A DNA stretch of 64,000 bases from NCBI GenBank assembly GCA_029379385.1, contig CM055612.1, forward strand, positions 9,796,001-9,860,000. The letters run 5' to 3'. The notes below the pieces were generated by a model. That model searched no databases. It saw nothing but the letters and a program-made list of their open reading frames with translations, and had not been told where the DNA came from. The stretch's first letter is position 1. Each line of letters begins with the position of its first letter. Origin of the DNA: Quillaja saponaria (lineage: Eukaryota > Streptophyta > Magnoliopsida > Fabales > Quillajaceae). The translations under genes and the position numbers were made by a program. This document shows, piece by piece, positions 14,001-25,498 of this stretch.

Positions 14001-14263
14001 TTAATATATTTTGAATCCACTTAAATAGAGACTGAAATCCATTCAATTTTTTTGCTCAAATCCAAATACCTTCATACTTAAACAACAAAACATATCATTT
14101 AAAATGTCTAATCTCAAATTCAAATTTATATGTTCAAATCCACCTATTCAAACAAAATCTTATTTTCTTTAATCTGCCAACATAAATTTTCTCACATTTT
14201 CATATTTGAGGAATTTATATATCTATAAGACACATGATTAAATCATTTTAGATGATTCTTCAT
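11073..14263. other. AT-rich intergenic DNA, no gene seen
   Basis: This stretch is dominated by poly-A, poly-T and ATTA-rich low-complexity sequence. The plus frame at 11663-11947 contains internal imperfect repeats (CATTT.AAAT.TA.T) and no family signature. Nothing else could be supported. Confidence 0.5.
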
Positions 14264-14360
14264 CTTCTCTCCGGTTAAAGATATCCTTAATAAGCATATA
14301 TTTTTGGTTTCTTCTCTCCGGTTAAAGATATCCTTAATAAGCATATATTTTTGGTTTCTT
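14264..14360. repeat. Perfect 47-bp tandem duplication
   Basis: The unit beginning CTTCTCTCCGGTTAAAGATA is present twice, head to tail, at 14264-14310 and 14311-14357, with no mismatch over 47 bp. This indicates a recent slippage or replication event. It lies inside a chance minus-strand frame (14243-14491). Confidence 0.95.
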
Positions 14361-16380
14361 AGTATCCTTATTCCCTTGTAGTATATATAATCACTTTTAA
14401 GTACATTTTCATATATTTGTTGAGTTTCATTTTCCATTAAGTGGCTTGTGACATCAAACATGACTGTATCTGTATTAAATAGTAGCATCACATGTGGCCT
14501 TTTAACTGTTGAGGCATATTTCTTGTTTTTTAATAAATATTTTCTTGTCTTCTTTGATGTGTGGTTTTATAAATGAAAATAATAAAATACAGGAAAATAC
14601 AAATGGCAACAATCCTATAATTTAAAACTCTGGGGCTGACTCTTACCAAAAAAAAAAAGTGGGGGCTGACTAGCTACTTCGGAGGTCTTACCGAAGATTG
14701 TCTTGCTATGGCACGATTTTCCAGAGCAATCACATATTCGCACGCGTTGGGAAGGAAATGCTGTAAGTCTGTAACACACAATTTAGCAAAAGGGTCCACA
14801 ACAAAAATTTGTAGGACATTATTTTACTTAAATATTCTTATTTAATCTTTCTCTTTCTTCTTTCTCTTTTCATTAATTACTATTGGTATTTCATCTCATA
14901 ATTATCTGGACTGATTGACATGGTCGTTGTCGTCATCATCGTTTATTACTTAATTTTATGTCTTCTCACTTTTTTTAAAGCAAAATTTAAAAAAAATTTA
15001 AAAAAATACTTAGAAGCTTATTTTGACATTCAATACTTTTTTAAACATGTAATTAGAATTAGAATTATGAGAGTGGGAAGAGAAAGCAGTACCACAGAGA
15101 CAAATTTGAGGTAAAACTATTACACAACGAAAAATATTAAGATTTAGAAAGATTTATTTCAAAATTTAAAATTGTCTTTTGTTTTTGCGAGACCTCTGAT
15201 ATGGAGGGTGGGGTTTAAGGGAGGTGTGGAAGGTGAGGAACAAGGATAATTAAGAGGATTTTGACATAAATTATAGTACAATGGTTTGAAATTATTTTTT
15301 TAATTAAATTTTATTTTTATATGCAAAGGTGTTGTGTTTTTTTATTTAATTAGCCTTAGCTAGTTCATGTTTTTCTTCTCTCCCGTCCAAAATAGATATA
15401 TTTAATTTTAGTTTAAAATTTTTTAAACAGTAATCCAAAAACACAATAATAATTTACACTGTAAATTTAATATAATATTTCATGACAAGATACATGAAAT
15501 AATGAAAAATTTAATTCTTCAAATAGAGTTTATTAATAAGATAAGGAATGAGAGCATAATATATAGAATGAGAAAAATTTCTGAAATATGAAAGATATGG
15601 ACAATCAAGATCATATGAAAATAAATTCGTCGAATCATTAACTGTAAGAGATGTAAAAATTTGAATAAATATATTTGAAGTGTCACATAAATATATGAGA
15701 TTATAATAAATTTTGAAACGTCACCCTTTAACAAAGTGTTCATTATAATATACTAGCAGAAAAAGACATTGTATATAAATATGTAAGATTCTCATCTTAA
15801 CATCCATTAATTAATTTTAAGACATGCTAGATATCCGTGTTCCAAAATAAAATAAAATTTCTGGGGCTGCTGGGCGCTCATGTCAAGGGCTGCATTCAAT
15901 GTTACATTAATTTAGCATAATTATGCACTGCATCCTTGTAGTGTAGCCACTGGCCACTCTTGTCTGTTGTTATGTGATATTCATTTGTTTATGTGGTCGT
16001 GGACCTTTCAGAATTGTCTTCGTCATTCCATAAATTCCATTCCGTCTTTTCAATAAATTGATACGCCAAGTTTAAGCTACACGCATACAACAGTAAGCTC
16101 ACTTTGAAGGTAAGCCGTAAGCACCAGCTCATCAAACTAAAAGGGGAAACCCAATATTCAAACGCTATCAATATGCACCCACCATTTTTCTCTGAGTCAA
16201 CGAGAAGGAAGAAATTCTAGTTCAAATTTGTCCGAGCTCTACTGCTCTAGCAGGAAAGTGTCTTTATCAGTGTGTAGTACAGACCTTAATTTTGTACTGC
16301 TAATATGTAGTACATGCAAGTCTCGTGGCGAGTCTTATGTTTTTCTAGCTACGGTAGGCTTTTGTTGGGATGACAAGCAG
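14361..16380. other. Intergenic region upstream of the YSL gene
   Basis: No gene was recognised. The last few hundred bases before 16.4 kb probably include the promoter of the downstream transporter gene. I could not identify a convincing iron-response element by eye. Confidence 0.45.
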
Positions 16381-16381
16381 A

Positions 16382-16388
16382 TATAAAT
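16382..16388 (+). promoter_or_regulatory. Candidate TATA box for the YSL gene
   Basis: TATAAAT occurs about 570 bp upstream of the YSL start codon. A probable non-coding leader exon follows, ending at a GTAAG donor near 16785, and a pyrimidine-rich acceptor (TTGCATAG) lies at about 16930. This would place the transcription start near 16.41 kb. It is an inference only. Confidence 0.35.
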
Positions 16389-16951
16389 ATTTTCATTTTG
16401 GCTGGGAATTTTGACATCCCAGTCTTCCTCTGACTTGATTTTCCCTGCGACCCATTAATTTTTATTTATTTCACACTGGTGGGTTTGAATTTGAGGACCC
16501 AGTTGGAGTTTGTGCATTTCTGTTGCGGGTTTTGGAGGTTTATGTGAGTCAAACACAGCAACAAGTAACAACGGAGAAACTATCTGGTATTTTATTTTAT
16601 TTCTTGGTTTAATGGCATTTGGAAGTTTTTGGATTATCAGTTTGTCTGTTTCTTACACTGGAGGATTATTGTTAATAAAGTCAAGACGGATTTTACAGAA
16701 CGTTTTGAGGCTTTGGGCGCCAGCTTGGCACAAAGTTTTGATTTTTAGTGAGGAAGCTAGTTGTAAGTGGAAAAAGAAAATTGACGTAAGATCTTTGATG
16801 GGTATTATTATTTTTGTTATTCATGTTACATTTTGAAAAGTTAAGCTTGTCTTTTTGGATTCATATTATCTTGGTTTCCTTTTTTCTTTTTCTTTTTCTT
16901 TTTCTTTTCTTTGATTATTGAATTGCATAGGATATCCAAGTTATTAATCCA

Positions 16952-19827
16952 ATGGAGAACATGATTAATAATGAAGAACTGAAAGAGATTGAGAATTTGG
17001 AAAAAGAGGACATGGAAGAGATTCGAGTTGAGCAGGAGGAACTCAGTAGAATAGCACCATGGACTAAACAAATTACAATTCGGGGACTAGTAGCCAGCTT
17101 AGTAATTGGAACTATTTATAGTGTGATTGTAATGAAGCTGAACCTCACAACTGGTTTAGTCCCCAATCTCAATGTCTCAGCTGCTCTCCTTGGCTTTGTA
17201 TTCATCCGAGCTTGGACTAAGCTGCTTGAGAAGGCCAGAATTGTTTCAACACCGTTTACAAGACAAGAGAATACCATAATTCAGACTTGTGCTGTTGCAT
17301 GTTATAGCATAGCTGTTGGAGGTTGGAAATTTGTTTGTTTTCTTTGCTTTTTTTTTTGTTTTTTTTTTTTTTGTTCATTTGATATTAGATGTAGTTAGAG
17401 GCTAATATTGAATTTTATGAAATTGACTGTAGGCGGTTTTGGGTCTTATCTGTTGGGTCTGAATAGGAAGACATATGAGCAAGCAGGGGTTGATACAGAG
17501 GGGAACACTCCTGGGAGCATCAAGGAGCCTGGGATCGGTTGGATGACAGGTTTCCTATTCATTACCAGCTTTGTTGGTCTGTTGGTATTAGTTCCTCTTA
17601 GAAAGGTATTCCTAATGCATTCAATTATCTTTTATGTCGTAGACCTTAGAATTTTGTTATTCCAGAGTTGCAAGTCTAATTTTATTTTAGTTTCTTTTTG
17701 CTGATTGGGTTACTATAGAGGTCTAAATTTCTCAGACAAATTTCATTTTTTTGAAGTTTAAAAATGGTATCTAATCATTCAATTTGTGTTAATCAACAGA
17801 TCATGATTATAGATTACAAATTAACTTATCCAAGTGGAACTGCTACTGCGGTTCTTATTAATGGCTTCCATACTCCAAAAGGAGACAAGATAGCCAAGTA
17901 TGATTCTGTTTAATTTGTTTTTTCAAGTTAACTATAGGGGTTTCTGAATGTAAAGAACTTACAACAGATTTAACTCCTCCTTACAGGAAGCAGGTTTATG
18001 GGTTTGTGAAATTCTTTTTGCTTAGTTTCTTATGGGCTTTCTTTCAGTGGTTCTATGCCGGTGGAGATCAATGTGGATTTGCTCAATTTCCTACATTTGG
18101 ACTGAAAGCCTATAAAAATAAGTGTGTGCTTTACATCTTTCTTTTGCTGCAGGCCTTACCCATGAAAGCATTGTTATCATCGTTAATTAAAAGAAATCGT
18201 GTTCTGCAGATTTTACTTTGATTTTAGTATGACTTACATTGGAGCAGGAATGATTTGTTCCCATCTTGTGAACTTATCTTTGCTTCTTGGTGGTGTGCTT
18301 TCTTGGGGAGTTATGTGGCCACTGATAAAGGGGATGAAAGGGGAGTGGTTCCCTGAAAGCTTATCTGAAGGCAGCATGAAGAGTCTTAATGGTTACAAGG
18401 TCTAAACCAGAGTTTGAGTTTAATTACTACTTTATTAGTGTGATTCATGAATTGTAATCCGTAAATCATCAACTCTTATTATCTCTGCTTTGCTTCCTGC
18501 AGGTTTTTATTTCTATTGCCCTGATCCTCGGTGACGGTCTCTACAATTTTCTTAAAATTATGTATTTCACTACCACAAATATGCATTATAGAATGAAGAA
18601 AAAGGACCTTAAAACATGTACGTACTGACATTAACTGAATTTTCCATCCTCTGCATTACCTAGCTCTTTAACTTAGTAGCTAGCTCCTTACCACTATTAG
18701 GCACCGCACTATAGCTTTCTAGATCCTATGTTTCTAAAAGGGGCTGCAATAATCTAGAAAAATGACCCCTCTCTGAACACTGATGATGCAATTGGTGCTT
18801 GGCCAACAAGAAAAGTTCTGAGTTAGAGTGACGACTATCATGACATCAGTGAGTCACATTCTTCTATAATTACTAACACTGCTTCTTCCTCACTGCAGTT
18901 CCAGACAGTCAAACTCAGCCTCTGGATGATCTTAGACGAAATGAGGTGTTTGTAAGAGACAAGATTCCTATATGGGTGGCATGTGCAGGGTACACTTTGT
19001 TCGCCATTGTTTCTATCATTGTAATCCCACTCATGTTCCCAGAGTTGAAGTGGTATTACGTGGTTGTTGCTTATCTTCTTGCACCCTCTCTTGGCTTCTG
19101 CAATGCTTATGGGGCGGGATTAACTGACATGAATATGTCGTATAACTATGGGAAAGTGGCTCTATTTGTGCTTGCAGCCTTGGCAGGAAAGGATAATGGT
19201 GTAATTGCTGGACTTGTGGGCTGTGGGCTGATTAAATCAATTGTTTCCATCTCATCTGATTTGATGCATGATTTCAAGACTAGCCACCTCACCCTCACAT
19301 CACCTCGTTCAATGCTTGTAAGCCAGGCTATTGGCACAGCAATAGGCTGCGTTGTAGCTCCCCCCACATTCTTCCTCTTCTACAAAGCTTTTGACGTGGG
19401 AGATCCAAACGGTGAATACAAAGCCCCATATGCAATCATATATCGAAACATGGCAATTCTGGGTGTTGAAGGTTTTTCTGCCTTGCCCCATCATTGCTTA
19501 CAGCTCTGTTATGGGGCTTTTGGATTTGCTATTGCAGCCAACATGTTGAGAGATCTGAACCCAAAAAACATTGGGAAATGGATTCCACTTCCAATGGCAA
19601 TGGCTGTCCCTTTCCTTGTTGGTGCTTACTTTGCAATTGATATGTGTGCGGGGAGTTTGATTGTGTTTCTATGGCACAAGTTAAACAGCAACAAGGCCGG
19701 GTTGATGGTTCCCGCAGTTGCTTCTGGTTTGATCTGTGGAGATGGATTGTGGATTTTACCTTCATCCATTCTTGCTTTGGCCAAGGTTCAGCCCCCTATC
19801 TGCATGAGCTTCTTTGCAACCAATTAG
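16952..19827 (+). CDS. YSL3: YELLOW STRIPE-LIKE metal-nicotianamine transporter
   Basis: This is a complete gene of the oligopeptide transporter superfamily. Seven coding exons join in frame: 16952-17321, 17433-17605, 17800-17897, 17987-18121, 18210-18399, 18503-18617 and 18899-19827, giving 669 residues, the normal YSL length. All junctions have GT-AG borders. Family blocks include [20 protein letters not shown] near residue 65, the [12 protein letters not shown] stretch spanning junction 1, [60 protein letters not shown] and the [14 protein letters not shown] end. Many hydrophobic membrane segments follow an acidic cytosolic N-terminus. YSL proteins of this clade move Fe, Cu or Zn complexed with nicotianamine across the plasma membrane, mainly around vascular tissue. 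The start is the first ATG after a leader acceptor. Clade YSL1/2/3 is clear; the choice of YSL3 rests on similarity plus neighbouring genes. Confidence 0.93.
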
Positions 19828-20744
19828 AATTCTAAGACATTTGGGGTGAAATGACTGTAGTTAAGCCAATGACAGGCATAAACAAGTTTGTAGCTTCAAG
19901 TAGCGAGGAGGGTAGACAGGCTGCTGCTTATTATCAATTATCAATTATTAAATCATAAATGTGCAGCATGCTTTTTAGTTGGTAGTTTTGTATCTCTATG
20001 AGCTCCAGTATTAGAATGTAACAAGAAAGTTGTGACATAGATTGCATAAATTAGGAAAAAAACGACCAAATTGAGCATACTTTCTATGACTTTGCTAATT
20101 GGTCAGAATAGGCTGGCTCTACTGCATTTTGTGGACTTTAGGGATGGTATACTTGCGTGCTACCTCACTCATGCCTTGCAATTGTTTTCTTTTTTTCCCT
20201 TTCCTATTTCGAAAGTTGTTGTGTGATATATGAGAGATATTCGGAAACAATTTATTCGTGAGTTTAAGAGACTTTAATTTTTATTTTGCCATCATTTCAT
20301 TTGAATTATATTTTTGTGGAATGTTATATTTTATATTTGAAATTAATTTGGTAATCAAGACAGACACTGACGGCTAAATAAAAACAAAAATCATATTTAT
20401 TTGTCATTATTCTAGTCTTAAACAATCAAACAGTCAGTCATCGAATTTGAATGCAGGTGAATAGTGACAAGAAAGTAAATTGTGTTGAATACTAACCAGA
20501 ATAGTAGAATTCGAAAATCTCGTGCTTGAGATTCATATGCCTTATTTATGGCTACATGGACGGCTATACTTCATTTTAAGGCTGCTTTTGTGGTAATGGT
20601 GATACGCCTTTATTGATTTTTTATTGTCTTAAATCAAGAAACTTCACGTTAGCATCTCTAAATAAAGTAATGCTTTTTTTTTTTTTTTTATAGAAGTAAT
20701 GAATTTCTTTTAATTATGAGCTTAGAGCATTTTTGTTAAGTTGC
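19828..20744. other. YSL 3' flank and intergenic DNA
   Basis: The first 200-300 bases are probably the YSL 3' untranslated region. No other gene was seen before the hAT insertion that starts at 20753. Confidence 0.45.
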
Positions 20745-20752
20745 TATGAATG

Positions 20753-22204
20753 CAGGGGCGGACCCAGGAATTTTACATAGCCCGGGCCAATGTTATATTA
20801 ATATTTTTAAAATTATAATGAAACTATTCTAATTTCGACTCTGACATGGGTGCGGTAGGTTTTTTTTTTTTTTTTTTTATATAGTAGTAGTGATGTAGAT
20901 ATAATATTTCATATTATAATTTATCGGCTACCCTACATATTTTCCATTTCTTGACAATATATATATATATATACTATTCTAAACCTCCGTGTATTACAAT
21001 GATATTACAGACATATCCACTTATTTTTAAAATACACATATTCCTAGATTATAAAGTTGAGATAAAATATTTTTACTTATATTCTTATTTTTATTAAGAA
21101 ACAAGTATGATTTAATATTATTTAATTTTTTAAGTAACTATAAAATGATATTATTCATCTTAAAATGAGTTATAAATAAAAATTAAATTAATAATATTTT
21201 TAAAATAGAAATATAATTTAAAGTAAATATATATATAAATAATAATACATTCCTGAAGGTAAAGTGTGCTAATATATCCAAACATTTGAAATTAACTAAT
21301 GGTGAATGTGACTATCAAATTCTATTTTCATCTAGAATAAAAATTTATGGTAAAGGAGAGAACTAACTCTCATTATACATATTAAGCCCAACAAACTTAT
21401 TACTATGAAAAAAAAAAAAAAAAAAAAAAACTCCAATGGCTAAAATAACACATTATTCCTAAACATTATATTTATAAAATAACCTTAGAAAATAAATTAT
21501 TAATAAGTAAATTTTACATTTTTCAATTTCTTTGTTATGTTTTTGTTTTGATTTTGAAGTTAACTTGTCAATTTTTTTTGTTTTTTAAATGTATCTTATT
21601 GTAGGAAAAAAATTATTTAAACTTTCATATTCTTTTGAAATTTTTACATAATCTAAATTACTTTAATATAAAATAAATTAATTTAGGGTTTTTTTTTTCT
21701 TTCTAAGGTGCTACATTTATTTATCAACTTTACATACTTGTTTATAATTTGATTGAATGGAATCTCTAGGGAACCAAACAATTTTTCATTTGTTATTTTA
21801 GTTAACAAATTTTAAAAAACTAAATTTTAACTACAATAAATTACGTTTAACAAGATTTATTTATTTTCAACAAAAAGAATAACTTGTTAGTTTTACAATT
21901 TTAGTTTTGTTTACTTAAAGTTTATTTATTTACTTTTACTTGTCTTGTGTTATTTGAGAAAAAATAATTTTAAAAATAAGAGAAATTTGTAGTGACGAAA
22001 TTAAAAAAAATTATGTAAATCCTTAAAATAACCCTCGAAAGGATTGAACTCAAGTCACACGAAAATAACAAAAACCCAAGTACTCAACCGCTAGGCCCTT
22101 GTTAGCTTCATATAATATTACTACTACTACTAGCAAAAAAAAATTATAAGAGAATTTAGCGCGGCCCCAGGCCTAGGCTGGCCTGGGTTGTGGGTCCACC
22201 CCTG
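20753..22204. mobile_element. Non-autonomous hAT-type DNA transposon with exact target duplication
   Basis: The 1452-bp unit begins CAGGGGCGGACCCAGG and ends with the inverted form, GTGGGTCCACCCCTG. It is flanked by identical 8-bp sequences TATGAATG at 20745-20752 and 22205-22212. The 8-bp duplication and CAGGGG termini are hallmarks of the hAT superfamily. GC-rich subterminal segments (CCCGGGCC, GGCCTAGGCTGGCC) bracket an AT-rich core. No transposase-like frame is present, so movement would have needed a transposase supplied elsewhere. Confidence 0.9.
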
Positions 22205-22212
22205 TATGAATG

Positions 22213-22783
22213 CATTATTAGAAATGTAAAAAATTAGTCCACCAGATATTAATTTATTAGGTCATAGGTTCAAATCTCATAGTGATTTTATTTTGTGAGT
22301 TATTTATGTTTATGTGTGAAGAAAATCTTCTCTTTAATTTGAAAAGTTTCCTATATCTATCTTATATAAAAATATATAAAACATTTGAAGAGGGGCGGAT
22401 CTAAATGAGATTAGACTCACACCCAAAAGGAGTGAGAATATTGGTGCAAAATAAAAAATAAAAAATAATCTTATTCAAGGAGCAGGTTAGTCGAATATAA
22501 TCCAAACACCATAAGTTTCTCAATAAAGATAAAATGACTTATCTATTGGTTTGATCTTTTAGAATTACATTAGTTTTCGCTTCAATATTTCAATAATTTT
22601 CTTAGACAATTTTATCTTTCAAGATTTAAAAATTTTCAATCAAAATTTCATTATCTCATTTATATGTTATGAATTATCAAAATAATTGCACTTGACATAA
22701 ATATAATAACTTACATAAGTTTTTTAATATCTTGCAAAACTTTTTTAGTTATTTTATTATTGAATTACATAGAATTATTTTAT
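22213..22783. other. Intergenic DNA between two transposons
   Basis: No gene was seen. GAGGGGCGGATCTAAATGAG near 22393 resembles the terminus of another transposon of the same general type, but I could not find a partner end. Confidence 0.4.
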
Positions 22784-24022
22784 GGCTAAATTATACATAT
22801 AATCCCTATTGTTTAGGTCATAATTCAGTTTGGTCCCTATCATTCATTTTATTACAATTAGGTCTCTTAAATTACAAAATTGAGTCAACTAGGTTCATGT
22901 CATCATCTTCCTTCCTAAATTAACTTAACGGAAAGTGATTCCAAATTAACTTAACGGAAAAGTGACGTGAACAGACAAAATCATACTTGGCAATCTAATA
23001 TTATAAATGGACAAATAAAAAATTGGCACGTGGATGAATAAAAATAAAAATAAATAATTTATTTAAAAATAGAAAATATATATATATATTACAAAGTAAA
23101 TAGAATTTCCTCTCTCTCTTTCCCACCATCCATAACCACCACCATACCTCTTCTGGTGATAATGTTAATCAAATGGAGTTGACAGAGGCAGAGACACAGG
23201 CATAGTTGGTGGCGGTGGGGGATAGTAACCTGGGTACTGGTAAAAAGAGAGAGGATATTGGGCTAATGACAAAGGCAGAGACATCGCCATTGAAATTTTC
23301 TTGTTTTCTTTGTTTCCTGTGGGAAAAAAATCGAAATTTTCTATCCACCCAAACAATAGGGAGAAAAATAAATCCTAGTTATAAATCAAAAAGAGAACTG
23401 TAGATTCGTTCTTAGTATCAATCCAAATCAAGAGGAGTTAGAATCGGTGTTTCAAACCCTTGATTTGTTCCCTCCAATTGTGTTTGCAAGGGAAGCAAGG
23501 AGCTTATCTAGTTGAATTTTTGGGGTTTGTGGGATTGCGGTTTTTTTGTTGAATTTTGAATATTGAATTTTGATTCTTCTTTCTCTGTTTTTCAATTTGG
23601 GGATTTTTTTAACTCTGTTAATCACTTAAGTTGAGCCATGGGTATGGATTTCAAGATATTTCTAGATGTTTGGCTGATGGGGAAGACTATTTTTATGGAG
23701 AAATGGTGATGGTGGTGGCTATGGATATACAAGATGGTGATAGGGAAAGAGAAAAAGAAAATGACTATTTATATGTTATTTTAATTTTTAAAATTATAAG
23801 TATTCTTTTTTGTAAATTTTTAATTTTTAAATTTATTTATTCGTTAATTTATCATATCAAATTGCCAAAGTAGTTTAAGTCACTTTTTATAAAGTTAATT
23901 TGTACATAAGGTAATGACAAGGATCAATTGACTCAATTTTGTAACTAGAGGGACTTAATTGAAAATGGTAAGAACTAAAGTGAATTCTAGCTTAAACTAT
24001 AAAGATCATATGTGTAATTTTA
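22784..24022. mobile_element. DNA transposon-like element with long degenerate inverted repeats
   Basis: The two ends are inverted copies over about 110-120 bp. The left arm (22784-22905) contains ACATATAATCCCTATTGTTT, AGTTTGGTCCCTATCATT and ACAAAATTGAGTCAACTAGG. The right arm (23905-24022, read on minus) contains matching ACACATATGATCTTTATAGT, ACTTTAGTTCTTACCATT and ACAAAATTGAGTCAATTGAT. Long inverted repeats suggest a Mutator-like or related non-autonomous element. AT-rich flanks allow a 9-bp TTATTTTAT duplication, but the repeats make this ambiguous. The core at 23100-23880 includes a CT-rich tract and overlapping open frames on both strands with no recognised domain, possibly captured sequence. 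Confidence 0.6.
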
Positions 24023-25480
24023 TTTTATTTTATTTATGCATAATATGAAAATGAGATGATATAATTTGAATAAAAAATTTTGAATTAGGATGAAATTGAA
24101 CGGAATAAAAATGGAGACAATCTTAAATGACTAAATAATAGTTTAAGTTAAAAATAATAATAAATACTACGCAGTAGGTGAAGAATTCAAGCAACTAATT
24201 AGTAGTTGCTAAATTTTGACAAATTCAATAGAATTCAGGCAACTAATCAGTGGTTGCTAAATTTTGACAAAATCAATCTTAAAATTGACTAGCTTTCGAA
24301 TCGAATAACAATTGACTGGATGCACTTCAAAACCCTTATTTTCTTAGTGGAAATCATAAACAATGAGAATATTTCTTGTCTCAAAGTTCCAAAATATGTT
24401 TAAAAAATCATCCATGAACTATGACTGGTATGGAACTAGAGTCTTACTTTGGGGGTTAAAATATAAATATTAGTTATTTTCACAAGTTTAATTTTGTAAA
24501 ATGATTGAGTTACATGCAAAAAGAAATATCCTCATCTTTTTGGTATGACTTTATTAAACGTGTTTCTTTTATGCTGATGTGGTGTTGTTGGTATTTGTTT
24601 ACATTGACAGAAGTGGTGACGGTAACAGTGATAATAATAATAAAAATAAAAGATAAACTATCAAACATTTAATTCAAAATTTATAAATAAATATATTGAT
24701 TGAAAGAAAGAAACATAATATTATTAGAGAAATTAATTATGAGGAATCGAATTTTTTTTTAATTTAAAGTTTTATATTTTACCAAGTGAAAATAGACTAA
24801 TAAATTTTCAAAAAATTGTTATAAAAATAGTCTAAGGGATCATAAAACAAAATGCTACATAATTTCTTTTTCTTGTTGCTAGTTTTTACTAAGTTAAAGT
24901 ATTTTATAGGAGATCAATTCTATTAAGAAGTATTAACTTATTCACCTTCAAACTTCAAAGTTTTGTCTGTGTATAAAATTTTATATACGTCAATGAATCA
25001 GATGCAAACTCTCAAACATCTCTCATATTTATGTAATTTGGCATAACTCATAAGGTGGTTGTGTGGACTACAGAGTGAACTCTGTAATTTCATGGAAGTT
25101 GGAGGCCATATCAACAATATTACTTTCTACTTATTGGAATCTTTGATATAAAATGCAAAGCCCCTTCGGGTCTTCGGTCGAGCTTGGCAGCGTTTGACAA
25201 TAACAAACAGCAAGAGGGAAAGGGAGAGCAAACTAAGCCATTGTTAGGTGGCTTTTGACCAAGAATCTCCCTTCTATCCTTATTTCATTCGTTTCTAAAG
25301 TTTCAGCCTTTCATATGTACAAGTTTATTGCTTTGCTCGTCTGCTTTTGTAATTTTCTTTTGGGATAGTATGTAGGAGTAGTTCTCTTCTTCGATCCTTT
25401 AGAATCACTTTATACCGTTTGTAAATTTATGGGTTCAGTTGTAGTTTCTGTGGGTTCTCATATTTTTCTGTTTTTGATGT
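24023..25480. other. Intergenic DNA and cytochrome b5 promoter region
   Basis: A 48-bp imperfect tandem repeat starting GAATTCAAGCAAC (24183) and GAATTCAGGCAAC (24231) contains a small palindrome (GCAACTAATTAGTAGTTGC). From about 25200 onward the sequence is probably promoter and 5' leader of the cytochrome b5 gene. Confidence 0.4.
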
Positions 25481-25498
25481 GGTTGGTGGCAGTGAAAA

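Noticed and set aside
14243..14491. 82-codon minus frame containing the 47-bp tandem duplication
   Set aside because: No recognisable domain, no splice partners, and the duplicated DNA changes frame between copies.
16510..16836. 108-codon open frame just before the YSL gene with hydrophobic stretches
   Set aside because: Its first codon is TTG, it crosses a good splice donor at 16786, and it has no family resemblance. It is probably the YSL leader exon and intron.
19146..19765. Several minus-strand frames over the last YSL exon
   Set aside because: Shadows of the 929-bp coding exon; no independent features.
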